Assembly: GCF_014202645.1 (NCBI RefSeq)
Contig: NZ_JACHHG010000001.1
Span: forward strand, 186,001-250,000
Length of the DNA: 64,000 nt
Direction of reading: 5' to 3'
From: Deinobacterium chartae
GTDB taxonomy: Bacteria > Deinococcota > Deinococci > Deinococcales > Deinococcaceae
Shown here: in pieces, positions 54,092 to 62,909 of the stretch
Layout of the letters: every line of letters begins with the position of its first letter
Numbering within the stretch: position 1 is the first letter of the stretch
Notes under the pieces: generated by a model
The model's database searches: none
What the model was told of the DNA's origin: nothing
What the model saw: the letters and a program-made list of their open reading frames with translations, nothing else
Program-made: the position numbers and the translations under genes

Positions 54092-55456
54092 TCACTTCTT
54101 GAAAACGATGCGGTTGGCGGTGGCCACGAATTCATCGAGGGCCGCCTTGGGCGTCTTCTGGCGCGAGAGTGCGGCCTGGATGGCCGAGGTGAAATGGGCC
54201 ATTACCGGCTGCACGTCCACGCCCGAGGGACCGAAGTACGGCTTGCCGTGCTTGAGGGCGTTGAGGTAGACCTCGACCTGCGGGCGCACATCGGTGTACT
54301 CGGCAACTCCCTTGAAGTCCATCTTGCGGTTCACCGAGCGGCGCGCCGAGAAGTACAGCAGGTCCTCGAGCAGGGCGACGTTCTTGGGCGAGGTGATGAA
54401 ACGGGCCAGTTCCATGGCCATCTTGCGCTTGTAGGCGTCTTTCTGCTTGAAGACCACGAAACCGCCCGAGGTCTGGTACGACACGGGACCGGTCTTGGGG
54501 TCGTGGGGGAACGGGGCGACCTCAACCCTGATCGGGTTCTTGAGCTTGCCCTCCTTGACGTAACGGTCGATGCGCCCGATCTCGTAGATGCCGCCGTACC
54601 CCATGGCGGCGCGGCCCTGGTGCAGGTTGTCGATGGTGTCGTACACGCCCAGGCCCGAAGCGCCCTCGGGGGCCACCTTGTGCTTGTAGATCAGGTCCAC
54701 CATGAACTGCAGGGCCCGGACTCCCTCGGGCGAGTTGATCACGAAGGCCGTGCCCTCGTCGTTGACCAGTTGCGCGCCGAAGCGGTGCAGCCAAGCCAGG
54801 GTGTTCTCGGTGTCCTTGGCGGCCAGGGTGATGGCGTACACGTCGGTCTTGCCGTCACCGTTGCGGTCAAACGTCAGCTTCTTGGCCACCTCGAGGAACT
54901 CGTCCAAGGTCCAGTCGCGGGTGGGCCGCTTGGGCAGCGCCACCTTGCGCTCCTTGAAGATGGCGGGGTTGAGCAGCAGCGTGGACCCCATGCCGTTGTT
55001 GGAGTTGTTCCAGGGCCACAGGTAGTACTTGCCGCCGTACTTGCCCTCCTCGAGGGTGTAGGGCAGGAAGTCGGTGCGCTCGTCGACGCGCAGGTAAGCG
55101 TCGATCGGCTCGAGCAGGCCCTGCTTGGCCCAGGTCGGGTCAAAGGAGATCGGGCGGATCACGTCCGGTGGGTTGCCGGCGAAGATGGCGGCAGTGACCT
55201 TTTCCCGGAATCCCTGGTTGGGCACGACCTCGTACTTGACCGTGACGTTGGGGTGCAGCTTCATGAACTGCTCGGAGATGTAACGGGGGAACTCGTCGCC
55301 GGTAGGCGCCTTGCCTTCGGGAAAGCCCGGTGGGGCGATGCGCCAGGGATTGATCCACCACGTCAGGGTGATCTTGGGATCGGACTTTCCCTGGGCCAGG
55401 GCCGCAGGCGCGGCAGCCAGCAGCAGGGCAGGCAGCAGTAGCAGGGCACGTTTCAT
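54092..55456 (-). CDS. Sugar ABC transporter solute-binding protein (second system)
   Basis: 454 residues. Signal peptide (MKRALLLLPALLLAAAPAALA), then a family 1 binding protein: ITLTWWINPWRIAPPG, YISEQFMKLHPNVTVKYEVVP, and GRAAMGYGGIYEIGR. Residues about 197-207 read DRNGDGKTDVY, an EF-hand-like calcium loop also found in some maltose/glycerol-phosphate-type binders. GAGGAGG precedes the ATG. Starts the operon; a 16-bp palindrome lies about 100 bases upstream. Ligand unknown. Confidence 0.93.
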   Translation of the reverse strand: MKRALLLLPALLLAAAPAALAQGKSDPKITLTWWINPWRIAPPGFPEGKAPTGDEFPRYISEQFMKLHPNVTVKYEVVPNQGFREKVTAAIFAGNPPDVIRPISFDPTWAKQGLLEPIDAYLRVDERTDFLPYTLEEGKYGGKYYLWPWNNSNNGMGSTLLLNPAIFKERKVALPKRPTRDWTLDEFLEVAKKLTFDRNGDGKTDVYAITLAAKDTENTLAWLHRFGAQLVNDEGTAFVINSPEGVRALQFMVDLIYKHKVAPEGASGLGVYDTIDNLHQGRAAMGYGGIYEIGRIDRYVKEGKLKNPIRVEVAPFPHDPKTGPVSYQTSGGFVVFKQKDAYKRKMAMELARFITSPKNVALLEDLLYFSARRSVNRKMDFKGVAEYTDVRPQVEVYLNALKHGKPYFGPSGVDVQPVMAHFTSAIQAALSRQKTPKAALDEFVATANRIVFKK

Positions 55457-55554
55457 GGGTCCTCCTCGGCAAAGTTCGTCATGGCCGTGTCAGCCCGACG
55501 AGGTTTTAAGCAAGATGAGGAGGATTTTAAACCAATTCTTGAGCCATCCGTCGG

Positions 55555-55570
55555 TAAGCCACCTGGCTTA
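55555..55570. promoter_or_regulatory. Palindromic operator candidate of second sugar operon
   Basis: TAAGCCACCTGGCTTA is a palindrome with 7-base arms and a CC centre, overlapping a TATAAG -10-like box on the minus strand. No regulator gene is adjacent. Confidence 0.45.
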
Positions 55571-55779
55571 TACCACACGAAAAATCGCGTTCAGGAAAGG
55601 TATGATGCGCACGGCGAACCGGGTTAGGCCAACGGGCAGGCGTTAGGCGGATCAAAACGCCGCCTGACACATCCTTGACTTTTTCATGACTTTACGCGCC
55701 GCCTGGCGTTCGTGCGGCGCAGCGTCATCGAGCGGTCCGCCCCGCGCTTCTGGCCGCCCATACCACTTCGGGCAGGCAA

Positions 55780-55813
55780 GCGGGCGGGCGCACCTCGAGG
55801 TGCGCCCGCCCGC
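55780..55813 (-). terminator. Large inverted repeat after FecB-like gene
   Basis: A continuous 34-base palindrome (17-bp arms meeting at CTCGAG) just downstream of the binding-protein stop at 55830. No long T-tract. Confidence 0.65.
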
Positions 55814-55829
55814 CTGTTTGTTCGCCGCT

Positions 55830-56762
55830 TCAGGGACGGTAAGCGTAGGCCGACGGAGGCAGCTTGTCAGAGAGCAGGTTGCTCTCGACCGCCTGCGCCA
55901 GCATCAGCTTCAGCGCCATCGGGCCGCGTGCGCGGGTCCACAGGTCGCGGTCAAACTCGTACACCCGGCCACGCTGCACCGCACTCAGCTTCTGCCACAG
56001 CGGGTTCTTGGCCCACTCCCGGGTGATCGGGCTTTCGTCCGCGCCGGTGAACAGCACCAGGCTGGCCGGGTTGAGGGCCATGAGGCCCTCGAGGGACACC
56101 TCGTACTGGGTGTTGCTGCCCTGCGGCTTTACCGGGTTCTTGCGCCCCAGCGTCTCGATCAGCGAGCCGATAAAGCTCTCGGTGGAGTGCAGGGTCACGC
56201 TCTTGCTGGTGACCACCGCCATCACGACCGGAGGAGCCTTGGGATTGGCGAACTTCTTGGCCTTGGCCACCAGGCGGGCCTGGTCGTCGTAGATGTTCTT
56301 GGCCGCAGCCTCCTTGCCGACCATCTTGCCGATCAGCAGCACCTGCTGCATCGCGTCATCGTAGCTGCCACGACGGCTCTCAAAGGCCACGGTGGGCGCG
56401 ATGCCGCTCAGCTGTCCGTAGATGTTCTTGTGCACGAAAGCGTCCGAGAGGATCACGTCGGGCTTGACCGCCAGGATCGACTCGAAGCTGGGCTGGGCGC
56501 GCGAGCCGATGGCCTGTACGCCTCGGGAAGGCGCGGCCAGGTAGGCGGGCACGCCACGGTCGCCACCCTGGGTGGAAATGGCCGCGCCGACCGGTTTGAC
56601 GCCCAGGGCCAGCAGGGTGTCGAGAAAGCTGTACTCGAGGGCCACGATCCGTTTGGCAGGAGCGGGCAGATTGAGCGTACCGTTCTGGTGCGGGATGCTG
56701 ACCGGGGCAGCCAGGGCAGTGCTTCCCAGAACGAGCAAGGCGGTGGTGAGGGTCGTGCGCAT
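55830..56762 (-). CDS. FecB/FepB-like iron-siderophore or cobalamin binding protein
   Basis: 310 residues. Signal peptide (MRTTLTTALLVLGSTALA) and a type III periplasmic-binding fold: RIVALEYSFLDTLLALGVKPVGAA and PSFESILAVKPDVILSD are the standard signatures, with ALNPASLVLFTGAD near the end. AAAGGAG precedes the ATG at 56762. No permease or ATPase gene adjoins it, so it must use a system elsewhere. A TTGACG-N17-TATCTT promoter with an adjacent palindrome suggests tight regulation, plausibly by iron. Confidence 0.9.
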   Translation of the reverse strand: MRTTLTTALLVLGSTALAAPVSIPHQNGTLNLPAPAKRIVALEYSFLDTLLALGVKPVGAAISTQGGDRGVPAYLAAPSRGVQAIGSRAQPSFESILAVKPDVILSDAFVHKNIYGQLSGIAPTVAFESRRGSYDDAMQQVLLIGKMVGKEAAAKNIYDDQARLVAKAKKFANPKAPPVVMAVVTSKSVTLHSTESFIGSLIETLGRKNPVKPQGSNTQYEVSLEGLMALNPASLVLFTGADESPITREWAKNPLWQKLSAVQRGRVYEFDRDLWTRARGPMALKLMLAQAVESNLLSDKLPPSAYAYRP

Positions 56763-56809
56763 GAGGCTCCTTTGCGGAACGCGCGGCTCCGCGTAGCGAT
56801 ATGACACTG

Positions 56810-56832
56810 ATTCCGATCGCTACAGTCGGAAT
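56810..56832. promoter_or_regulatory. Palindromic operator candidate of FecB-like gene
   Basis: ATTCCGA (56810-56816) and TCGGAAT (56826-56832), perfect inverted arms with a 9-base spacer, immediately downstream of the -10 box. It does not look like a classical Fur box, so the regulator is open. Confidence 0.5.
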
Positions 56833-56834
56833 TA

Positions 56835-56863
56835 AAGATATCTCCCGGCCCAGACGGCGTCAA
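56835..56863 (-). promoter_or_regulatory. Promoter of FecB-like gene
   Basis: On the minus strand TTGACG (56858-56863), 17 bases, TATCTT (56835-56840). Confidence 0.7.
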
Positions 56864-56912
56864 GCCAGGAGCGTTGCCAAAGCCCCAGGGAGCGGACCCG
56901 GCCCTCTCGCAC

Positions 56913-57869
56913 CTACAGCGGGCGCAGCTTGGCCTCGATCTCGGCGCGGCGCGACTCCAGAAAAGGTGGCAGCGCCAGACGCTCGCCCAGCGCCTCGAGG
57001 GGCTCGTCGGTCGCAAAACCCGGACCGTCGGTGGACAGCTCGAACAAGATGCCCTGCGGCTCACGGAAGTACAGCGCCCGGAAGTAGTAGCGGTCCACCT
57101 CGCCGCTGGTGTGCACCCCGGCCGCCTCGAGGTGGCGGGCCCAGGCGTGGTACTGCTCCTCGCTGGGAACCCGGAAGGCCACGTGGTGCACGCCGCCGGC
57201 CCCCGGGTAGGTGCGCGGCAGGTCCGGCCGGACCGCCACGTGCACTTCCGCGCCCGCGCCGCCTTCCCCCATCTCGAACACGTGAACCTGCGCGGTCGTG
57301 TCGTCCGGGTGCACGTAGGCGCGGACCCGGCGCATGTTCAGCAGGTCCGTCAGCACCCGCGCGGTCGGGTGCAGTTCGGGCACGGTCAGCATCACCGGTC
57401 CCAGACCACGGATCTGGTATTCGGCCGGTACGTCGCTGCCTTTCCAGGGGTAGGCTTCTCCCCTGCCGCCGTCGTCAACCAGCGAAAGCGGCAGACCTTC
57501 GGGGTCTTCAAAATCGAGGGTCAGCCGGCCGTCGCGCAGGTGGAGCGGACCGTGAGCCACGTAGTTGTCCTCCAGGCGGGCCGCCCAGTACTCCAGCGCG
57601 GCCTGGCCGCTCACCCGCAAAAAGGTGCGCGAGATGCTGCGGTTTCCCCGGTGTTCGGGAGCCGCCCGGGGGATGTCAAAAAAGGTGAGGTCGCTGCCGG
57701 GTGTCGCCTGAGCGTCGGCGTAGAACAGGTGGTACATGCTGGGGTCGTCCTGGTTAACGCTTTTCTTGACCAGACGCAGACCCATCACCCGGGTGTAAAA
57801 GGCGTGGTTGCCCGAGATGCGCGCGGTGATGGCGCTGACGTGGTGGATGCCGCCAAGCTGAAGATTCAT
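56913..57869 (-). CDS. Ring-cleaving dioxygenase, MhqO/VOC family
   Basis: 318 residues, two VOC modules. [38 protein letters not shown] is the usual opening of this family (first metal histidine), [16 protein letters not shown] starts the second module and [13 protein letters not shown] supplies the glutamate ligand. Members include MhqO and LinE-like extradiol dioxygenases that respond to hydroquinones. GAGGAGG precedes the ATG. The AT-rich promoter with a TTAAATATTAA element could bind a MarR-type repressor, none being adjacent. Confidence 0.92.
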   Translation of the reverse strand: MNLQLGGIHHVSAITARISGNHAFYTRVMGLRLVKKSVNQDDPSMYHLFYADAQATPGSDLTFFDIPRAAPEHRGNRSISRTFLRVSGQAALEYWAARLEDNYVAHGPLHLRDGRLTLDFEDPEGLPLSLVDDGGRGEAYPWKGSDVPAEYQIRGLGPVMLTVPELHPTARVLTDLLNMRRVRAYVHPDDTTAQVHVFEMGEGGAGAEVHVAVRPDLPRTYPGAGGVHHVAFRVPSEEQYHAWARHLEAAGVHTSGEVDRYYFRALYFREPQGILFELSTDGPGFATDEPLEALGERLALPPFLESRRAEIEAKLRPL

Positions 57870-57886
57870 GGCCTCCTCCTGTACTT

Positions 57887-57916
57887 AAATATTAAACTAA
57901 AGCGCTATAGAAAATC
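57887..57916 (-). promoter_or_regulatory. Promoter of dioxygenase gene
   Basis: On the minus strand TTGATT (57911-57916), 18 bases, TAATAT (57887-57892), within an AT-rich stretch that includes an imperfect TTAA-flanked dyad. Confidence 0.55.
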
Positions 57917-57926
57917 AACTGACGCG

Positions 57927-57950
57927 CAAAGGCGGCCGCGTCCCGCCGCC
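57927..57950 (-). terminator. Weak terminator-like hairpin after HD-GYP gene
   Basis: A 7-bp stem (57927-57933 with 57944-57950) with a 10-base loop about 55 bases after the HD-GYP stop; no T-run. Confidence 0.4.
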
Positions 57951-58003
57951 TTCCCCCTCGAGGAGGACTTGGAACACGCGTGCCCTGAAACCCATTTTTT
58001 GGA

Positions 58004-61000
58004 TCATCCCTCTGCGCCGCCGCCCTGCTCCTGCCCGGCCATCAGGGCCACGAACGCCTCCACCACCCGAGGATCAAACTGCCGCCCCGCCTGCGCCACG
58101 ATCTCGTTCAACGCCTCCTGATGGCTCCACGCCCGCTTGTAAGGCCGCGCACTTGTCAGAGCGTCGTACACGTCAACCACGCTGAAAATCCGGGCACAGA
58201 GCGGAATGTCCTCGCCGGCGAGCCGGTCCGGGTACCCGCTTCCGTCCCAGCGCTCGTGGTGCCAGCGGATCATCTGACCGGTACTTGGCATCAGGGTCGA
58301 GACCCGCTCCATCAGCGCGCCTCCCACCAGGGTATGGGTCTGCATCACCCGCCATTCGTCCGAGTCCAGCGGCCCCGGCTTCAGCAAGATGGCGTCCGGC
58401 ACCGCCAACTTGCCCACATCGTGCAGGTAAGCGCCCTGCCGCACTCCCTCGAGTTCGTCGTCGCTCATTCCCATGGCCCGTCCGAGTTCTACCGAACGCT
58501 CCACCACCCGCTCGGTATGACCGGCCGTCTCGAAGTCGCGCAGTTCCAGCGCCAGACCCAGGGCCAGCAGCGCTCCTTCGCGGGTTGCCTCGAGGTCATG
58601 CAGGTGTGCTTGCCGCTCCTGTGCCTGCGCGATCAGTTCGGCCGAACGCACCGCCAGAGCCGAGGCGACCGAGCATTCCACCGCGTAGCTCGAGGTCCAC
58701 AGAAAACCGGCGAAACTCAGGGTCCCATCCGCGCGCGGTAGCGGCAAAAACAGCAGACCGCGTGTTCCGGCCGCGATCAGCTCACGGTTCGCCTGCGGCC
58801 ACACCGTATAATCCGAGGTCATGACCCGCCGCGCCGCTGCACGGCCTTCGGTCCGCTGAATCACCGCCCGGTACACCGCCGCCTTCAGGTCCTCGGAAAC
58901 CCCCGGCGCGAACTCGAACACCCGCAGCTGCGCATCACTGTAGACCGCAGCGTCCGCCTCGAGAAAGGTACGGCAGGTTTCCAGGCAGCGCCGCGCGACC
59001 TCCTGCGGTTCCACCAGCCCGCTGACCAGCGAAGAGAGTTCGGCCAACATGCGGAATTCCTCGGCCCGCACCCGCAGCGCCTGGGTGGCGCGCAGACGCT
59101 CGATGGCCGTCGCGCCCGCCGAGGCGATGGCGCTGAACAGCCTCGCGTCCAGCGCGCTGAACGCGCCGCGCTGCGGCCTGGAAGCGATCAGCGCCGCAAT
59201 CGGCTGGCCCTGCGAGTCGAGCAGCGGAGCAGCGATCACCGAGCGTCCCGCCATGGGAACAGGCTGAAACACCCGGCGGTCTTGCTGAACATCATCTACC
59301 CGCAGGGTCCGCCGTTCCTCGAGTGCAACCCACGACAGCCCGCTGCCCCGAGGCAGCAGGTCGTCGGTAAAATCCCGGTAAATCCCCGAGGGCGAAACCG
59401 GGTGCAGCGCGTCCAGTTCGGGCACATAACGCATGTACACCGCGTCCGGCGTGTTCAGCAGCGCGTTGACCTGCCCGATCAGGATCAGTTCGGCCTCCTC
59501 GAGGGACTGGGCGTGGTAGAGCGCCTCGCTGACCGTAACCAGCGACTCGAGCTCGCGCGTGCGGGCGGCCTCGCGCGTGCGGCGGATGCGCGCCGCGAGC
59601 AGCGCCGCGACCTGCACCGCAAACTCCTCGGCCACCATGATGGCCTGCGGACCGAACGCCGCGTCGGACCACAGGTTGTCCAGATTGAGCTGGGCCACCA
59701 CCTCACCGTCGATCAGTACCGGAACGCACAGGCTGGCCCGCAGGATGTCCAGGGTCTCGCGCGCATCGTAAGCTTCCGGCGACCCCTCACGCACGATCGC
59801 TGCACGCCGCGCATGCTGCGCCACCTGCCCTCCCCGGATCACCCGGGCACGCCCAACGCGCCAGAGCTCGGTTTCCCCGTACCAAGCGCGCACTTCCTCT
59901 TCGGATTCCCGCAAGCCCAGCAGCGCATCGGTAAAGCCCACCTGGGCCTGGATCACGAAAGCGTCGCCGTCACGCATGTACAGCGTACCCCCGTCCGCAT
60001 CGGGAACCGCCGCCACCGCTGCCGCGAGCAGCGCCTCCCAGCCGTTGTCCTCGCCCTCGAGGTCGCGGGCCAGCAGGGCCAGGGTCGAACGGACCGCGCG
60101 CCACACCACCCCGGACTCGGCCGGATCATCCCGCCGGTTGTCCTGTTCGCCGTGCATGCGCTCCAGACGCGACGCCGCATGCCGTCCGGCCTTCTGCCGC
60201 AGCATGCGCTGGTCGGCCAGGCGCATCAGCTCGGCTCCGCCGCGCGCCTCGAGCGGATAGCTGGCAATGCCTACCGAAGCGCTCAGATGCGAAAGCCCCT
60301 CGAGGTACACCTGCTGCGCGGCCTGCTCGACCCGTTCGCGGCAGTGGCGCTGCAGTTCCAGCAGCGCACGCTGGCTCCGGCCCTCGTCCGGTCCGTTGTA
60401 GATCAGCCCTACGAACTCATCGCCCCCCAGACGGTACAGCCGTCCCTCGCCCTGAAAAGCGGCGCGCAACGCCCGCGCGAAGCTGTGCAACAGCTGATCG
60501 CCGTGCTGATGGCCCACCAGGTCGTTCAGCGCCTTGAAGTCGTCGAGGTCTACCACCAGCAGGTGCAGCGCTCCCACCTCCGGCCGGGCCAGCAGGCGCT
60601 CAAGGTCCTCGTCGAACGCGCGGCGGTTGCCCAAGCCGGTCAGAGGGTCGGTCAGGGCCAGCCGCAGCAGATCACGGGTTCGTTCGGCCACACGCTGCTC
60701 CAGCTCGAGGTTGAAAATGGGCGCGAGCGTGTGTGCCGACTCCGGGCGTTCCACGTGCGTCACGCTCAGGATCACCAGCGTCCCCGCGTCCACCGGCGAC
60801 GCCGGGAGCAGCGTGGTCGTCAGCGCACGGCTCACCCCGTCCACGGTCAGGTGCCGGGTGTAGGTGTACGGACGTCGGTCGCGCAGCAGTTGCTGGTCGG
60901 CCAGCTCCGAATCCGGGTCCTCGAGGCCCTCGAGGTCCTCGCGCAGCTGCCCGATCACCTGCTCGGCCGGACGTCGCAGCAGCCGCACCGCCGCCTCGTT

Positions 61001-61135
61001 CACGAACAGGTAACGGCCCTGCACATCCCGGATTTCGATGGCCTCGCTGAAATACTCGCCGACCGCAAACGGCAGGATAACCCCGGAAACTCCTGCCTCG
61101 GGTGCTTCGCCGTCAAAAAAAGAAAACGGGTTCAT
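58004..61135 (-). CDS. Cyclic-di-GMP protein: PAS, GGDEF, GAF and HD-GYP domains
   Basis: 1043 residues from the ATG at 61135. N-terminal PAS (about residues 25-140), GGDEF domain with an intact RLGGDEFVG (about 240), two GAF-type regions (about 340-520 and 530-840), and a C-terminal HD-GYP with HDVGK (about 905) and HHERWDGSGYP (about 960), where the metal and signature residues are intact. It could therefore both make and break cyclic di-GMP, switched by signals on the PAS/GAF domains. No membrane helix is seen, so it is probably cytoplasmic. Output target unknown. Confidence 0.93.
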   Translation of the reverse strand: MNPFSFFDGEAPEAGVSGVILPFAVGEYFSEAIEIRDVQGRYLFVNEAAVRLLRRPAEQVIGQLREDLEGLEDPDSELADQQLLRDRRPYTYTRHLTVDGVSRALTTTLLPASPVDAGTLVILSVTHVERPESAHTLAPIFNLELEQRVAERTRDLLRLALTDPLTGLGNRRAFDEDLERLLARPEVGALHLLVVDLDDFKALNDLVGHQHGDQLLHSFARALRAAFQGEGRLYRLGGDEFVGLIYNGPDEGRSQRALLELQRHCRERVEQAAQQVYLEGLSHLSASVGIASYPLEARGGAELMRLADQRMLRQKAGRHAASRLERMHGEQDNRRDDPAESGVVWRAVRSTLALLARDLEGEDNGWEALLAAAVAAVPDADGGTLYMRDGDAFVIQAQVGFTDALLGLRESEEEVRAWYGETELWRVGRARVIRGGQVAQHARRAAIVREGSPEAYDARETLDILRASLCVPVLIDGEVVAQLNLDNLWSDAAFGPQAIMVAEEFAVQVAALLAARIRRTREAARTRELESLVTVSEALYHAQSLEEAELILIGQVNALLNTPDAVYMRYVPELDALHPVSPSGIYRDFTDDLLPRGSGLSWVALEERRTLRVDDVQQDRRVFQPVPMAGRSVIAAPLLDSQGQPIAALIASRPQRGAFSALDARLFSAIASAGATAIERLRATQALRVRAEEFRMLAELSSLVSGLVEPQEVARRCLETCRTFLEADAAVYSDAQLRVFEFAPGVSEDLKAAVYRAVIQRTEGRAAARRVMTSDYTVWPQANRELIAAGTRGLLFLPLPRADGTLSFAGFLWTSSYAVECSVASALAVRSAELIAQAQERQAHLHDLEATREGALLALGLALELRDFETAGHTERVVERSVELGRAMGMSDDELEGVRQGAYLHDVGKLAVPDAILLKPGPLDSDEWRVMQTHTLVGGALMERVSTLMPSTGQMIRWHHERWDGSGYPDRLAGEDIPLCARIFSVVDVYDALTSARPYKRAWSHQEALNEIVAQAGRQFDPRVVEAFVALMAGQEQGGGAEG

Positions 61136-61332
61136 CTCGGTCACGAACAAGCACCCGATTCATCGGAAGCATAACGGCGGCAGACAGAGACGGACAGCAT
61201 CAACCCAGCGTAAGCAGCGGTCGTTACCAGATGATTATTGATGTCTACTTTGCGCCCGCGCCCCGCAGCGTGAGACCGGGCGGCTCACAGCTGCGGGCAG
61301 GTCCGGTCGCGTCGGTGCGGCAGCGAACCTGT

Positions 61333-61338
61333 CATGCT
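61333..61338 (+). promoter_or_regulatory. -10 element of WYL regulator gene
   Basis: CATGCT lies six bases before the ATG at 61345, predicting a leaderless transcript. Confidence 0.45.
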
Positions 61339-61344
61339 GGTGAC

Positions 61345-62310
61345 ATGTACGATCCGTCGATGCGCGTCTTGACGGTCCTCGAGATCCTGCAGACCCGCGA
61401 GCGTATCAGCGGCAGGGAACTGGCAGCCCGCCTCGAGGTGAACGTCCGCACGGTCCAGCGCTACATCGCCCGGCTGCAGGACCTGGGCGTACCGGTCGAG
61501 TCCATACGCGGTCCGGGCGGAGCGTACCGCCTCCGGCCCGGCTTCCGGCTGCCACCGATGATGTTCGGCACCGAAGAAGCCTTGGCCCTGGTGCTGGGCT
61601 TAGACGCGCTGTCGCACCTGGGTCTGGCCCAGATCGCTCCGGCCACCAGCGGCGTCCGAGCCAAACTCGAGCGGGTGCTGCCCGCTGCGGTCAGCGAACA
61701 GGTGCGCGCCCTGCGCGCGGCCCTCGAACTCGACGCACCGCAGTGGACCGCCCCCACCGATGTCGCGCTCGTCACGACGCTGGCGCTGGCGGTACACGCC
61801 CGCCGCCGGGTCCGGCTGAACTACCGGGCACGCGGGCAGGCCGAGTCGCTGCGCACGGTCGAACCGCTGGGGCTGCTGCAGTACGAGGGCCGTTGGCTGC
61901 TCGCCGCCCGCTGCCTGCTGCGCGGCGACTTGAGGTCGTTCCGGGTAGACCGGGTGCACACCGCCGAGATGCTCAACGAAAACTTCGAGCCTCCCGTCAA
62001 CTTCCGGCTGCGCGAGTACCTGTACCGCAGCCTGGCCTTCGCACCCGAAGGCTGGCAGGTCGAGGTGTGGCTCGACGCTCCCATCAGCAAGCTGGAGTAC
62101 TTCCTGCCGCGCGGACGCGCCCTGCTCGAACCCGAGGGTGACGGCACCCGGCTGCGCTGCGGCGCCAGCGACCTCGAGGGGTTTGCGGCCCGCTTGCTGC
62201 AGATCGGCTGCCGCCTCGAGGTGCGCCGCCCGACCGAACTCATCACGGCCTTTGAGGCGCTCTCCCGCCGGGCCCTCGAGGTGGCAGCCTCCGCCGCTGT
62301 CAGCACCTAG
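61345..62310 (+). CDS. HTH-WYL (YafY-type) transcriptional regulator
   Basis: 321 residues. The N-terminal winged helix is complete (VLTVLEILQTRERISGRELAARLEVNVRTVQRYIARL, as several helices over about residues 8-45, then GPGGAYRLRPGFRLPP). The WYL domain has YEGRWLLAARCLLRGDLRSFRVDRV (about 185-210), with RWLL in place of the eponymous WYL. C-terminal WCX extension follows. WYL regulators sense nucleic-acid or nucleotide ligands, often in stress response. An ATG 243 bases upstream in the same frame is rejected because the preceding sequence is non-coding. The stop overlaps the convergent gene's stop in CTAG. Confidence 0.9.
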   Translation: MYDPSMRVLTVLEILQTRERISGRELAARLEVNVRTVQRYIARLQDLGVPVESIRGPGGAYRLRPGFRLPPMMFGTEEALALVLGLDALSHLGLAQIAPATSGVRAKLERVLPAAVSEQVRALRAALELDAPQWTAPTDVALVTTLALAVHARRRVRLNYRARGQAESLRTVEPLGLLQYEGRWLLAARCLLRGDLRSFRVDRVHTAEMLNENFEPPVNFRLREYLYRSLAFAPEGWQVEVWLDAPISKLEYFLPRGRALLEPEGDGTRLRCGASDLEGFAARLLQIGCRLEVRRPTELITAFEALSRRALEVAASAAVST

Positions 62311-62720
62311 GCGGACAGACGGGCGGCGGACATCCTGGGGGAGCGGACCGCGATCGCCAGGGCCAGCAGCAGCAGACCGGCTCCCAGCGTGCCGAACTCG
62401 GTCAGCATGCCCTGCCACAGCGGCATGCTGGGGGGGACGTGCAGGTGCCAGTCGCGCAGGTGGCTGGCCGCGTGCATCAGGTTGCCCAGGGCGGCGAGCA
62501 CGATCAGGTGCTGGTAACGCCACGGATCGCGCGCGGCCAGCCACAACCCCACGCCCAGCGGCAGGTTGAACGCACCGACGTCGCTCAGCAGATGCGCGTT
62601 GTACGGCGCAAAGGGCGCGATGGCCTGGTAAGACCACACGGGGGCAAAGAAAAACAGGGCGCTGATGGTGAGGTGAGCGCTGCCCAACACGGCCAGAATC
62701 ACTCGCAGGGTTCTGTACAT
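62307..62720 (-). CDS. Small integral membrane protein
   Basis: 137 residues, four predicted membrane helices (VILAVLGSAHLTISALFFF, GAFNLPLGVGLWLAA, HLIVLAALGNLMHAAS, FGTLGAGLLLLALAIAV). The ATG at 62720 follows GAGGA, which is held inside a 9-bp hairpin in the mRNA. Histidines in helices 2-3 (HLRDWHLH) might bind metal. No family with known function recognised. Its last base pairs overlap the WYL gene tail to tail. Confidence 0.8.
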   Translation of the reverse strand: MYRTLRVILAVLGSAHLTISALFFFAPVWSYQAIAPFAPYNAHLLSDVGAFNLPLGVGLWLAARDPWRYQHLIVLAALGNLMHAASHLRDWHLHVPPSMPLWQGMLTEFGTLGAGLLLLALAIAVRSPRMSAARLSA

Positions 62721-62722
62721 CC

Positions 62723-62749
62723 GGGTCCTCGCTTTCTGCTCGAGGACCC
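62723..62749 (-). promoter_or_regulatory. Hairpin sequestering a ribosome-binding site
   Basis: GGGTCCTCG (62723-62731) and CGAGGACCC (62741-62749) form a 9-bp stem with a 9-base loop in the mRNA of the 62307-62720 gene. The 3' arm contains its GAGGA, two bases from the ATG. Confidence 0.6.
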
Positions 62750-62909
62750 TTTCCGCTGGCCGCACGGGAAACAGAATCCGGCCGCCCTCCGCTCGGTCCT
62801 CGCACCTCACCTTAACCGCAATTACCGACACTATCAATCCGCGATTTGAGCTATCGCCAATAACACCCCTGTCTTCGCAGGCCGCGCTCGCGCCCCGCAG
62901 GGCTGCCGC

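Larger units (their letters stand above)
55457..55829. other. 373-base intergenic region
   Basis: No gene seen. It contains the leader and operator-like palindrome of the sugar-binding-protein gene (55457-55600), a middle part with a short GC-rich hairpin near 55650, and the large inverted repeat that probably terminates the FecB-like gene (55780-55813). Confidence 0.65.

Noticed and set aside
52277-55441. A 1054-codon open frame on the plus strand opposite the second sugar ABC operon
   Set aside because: It runs antisense through three well-recognised transporter genes, its translation is His/Gln/Gly-rich without domains, and long antisense frames are expected at this GC content.
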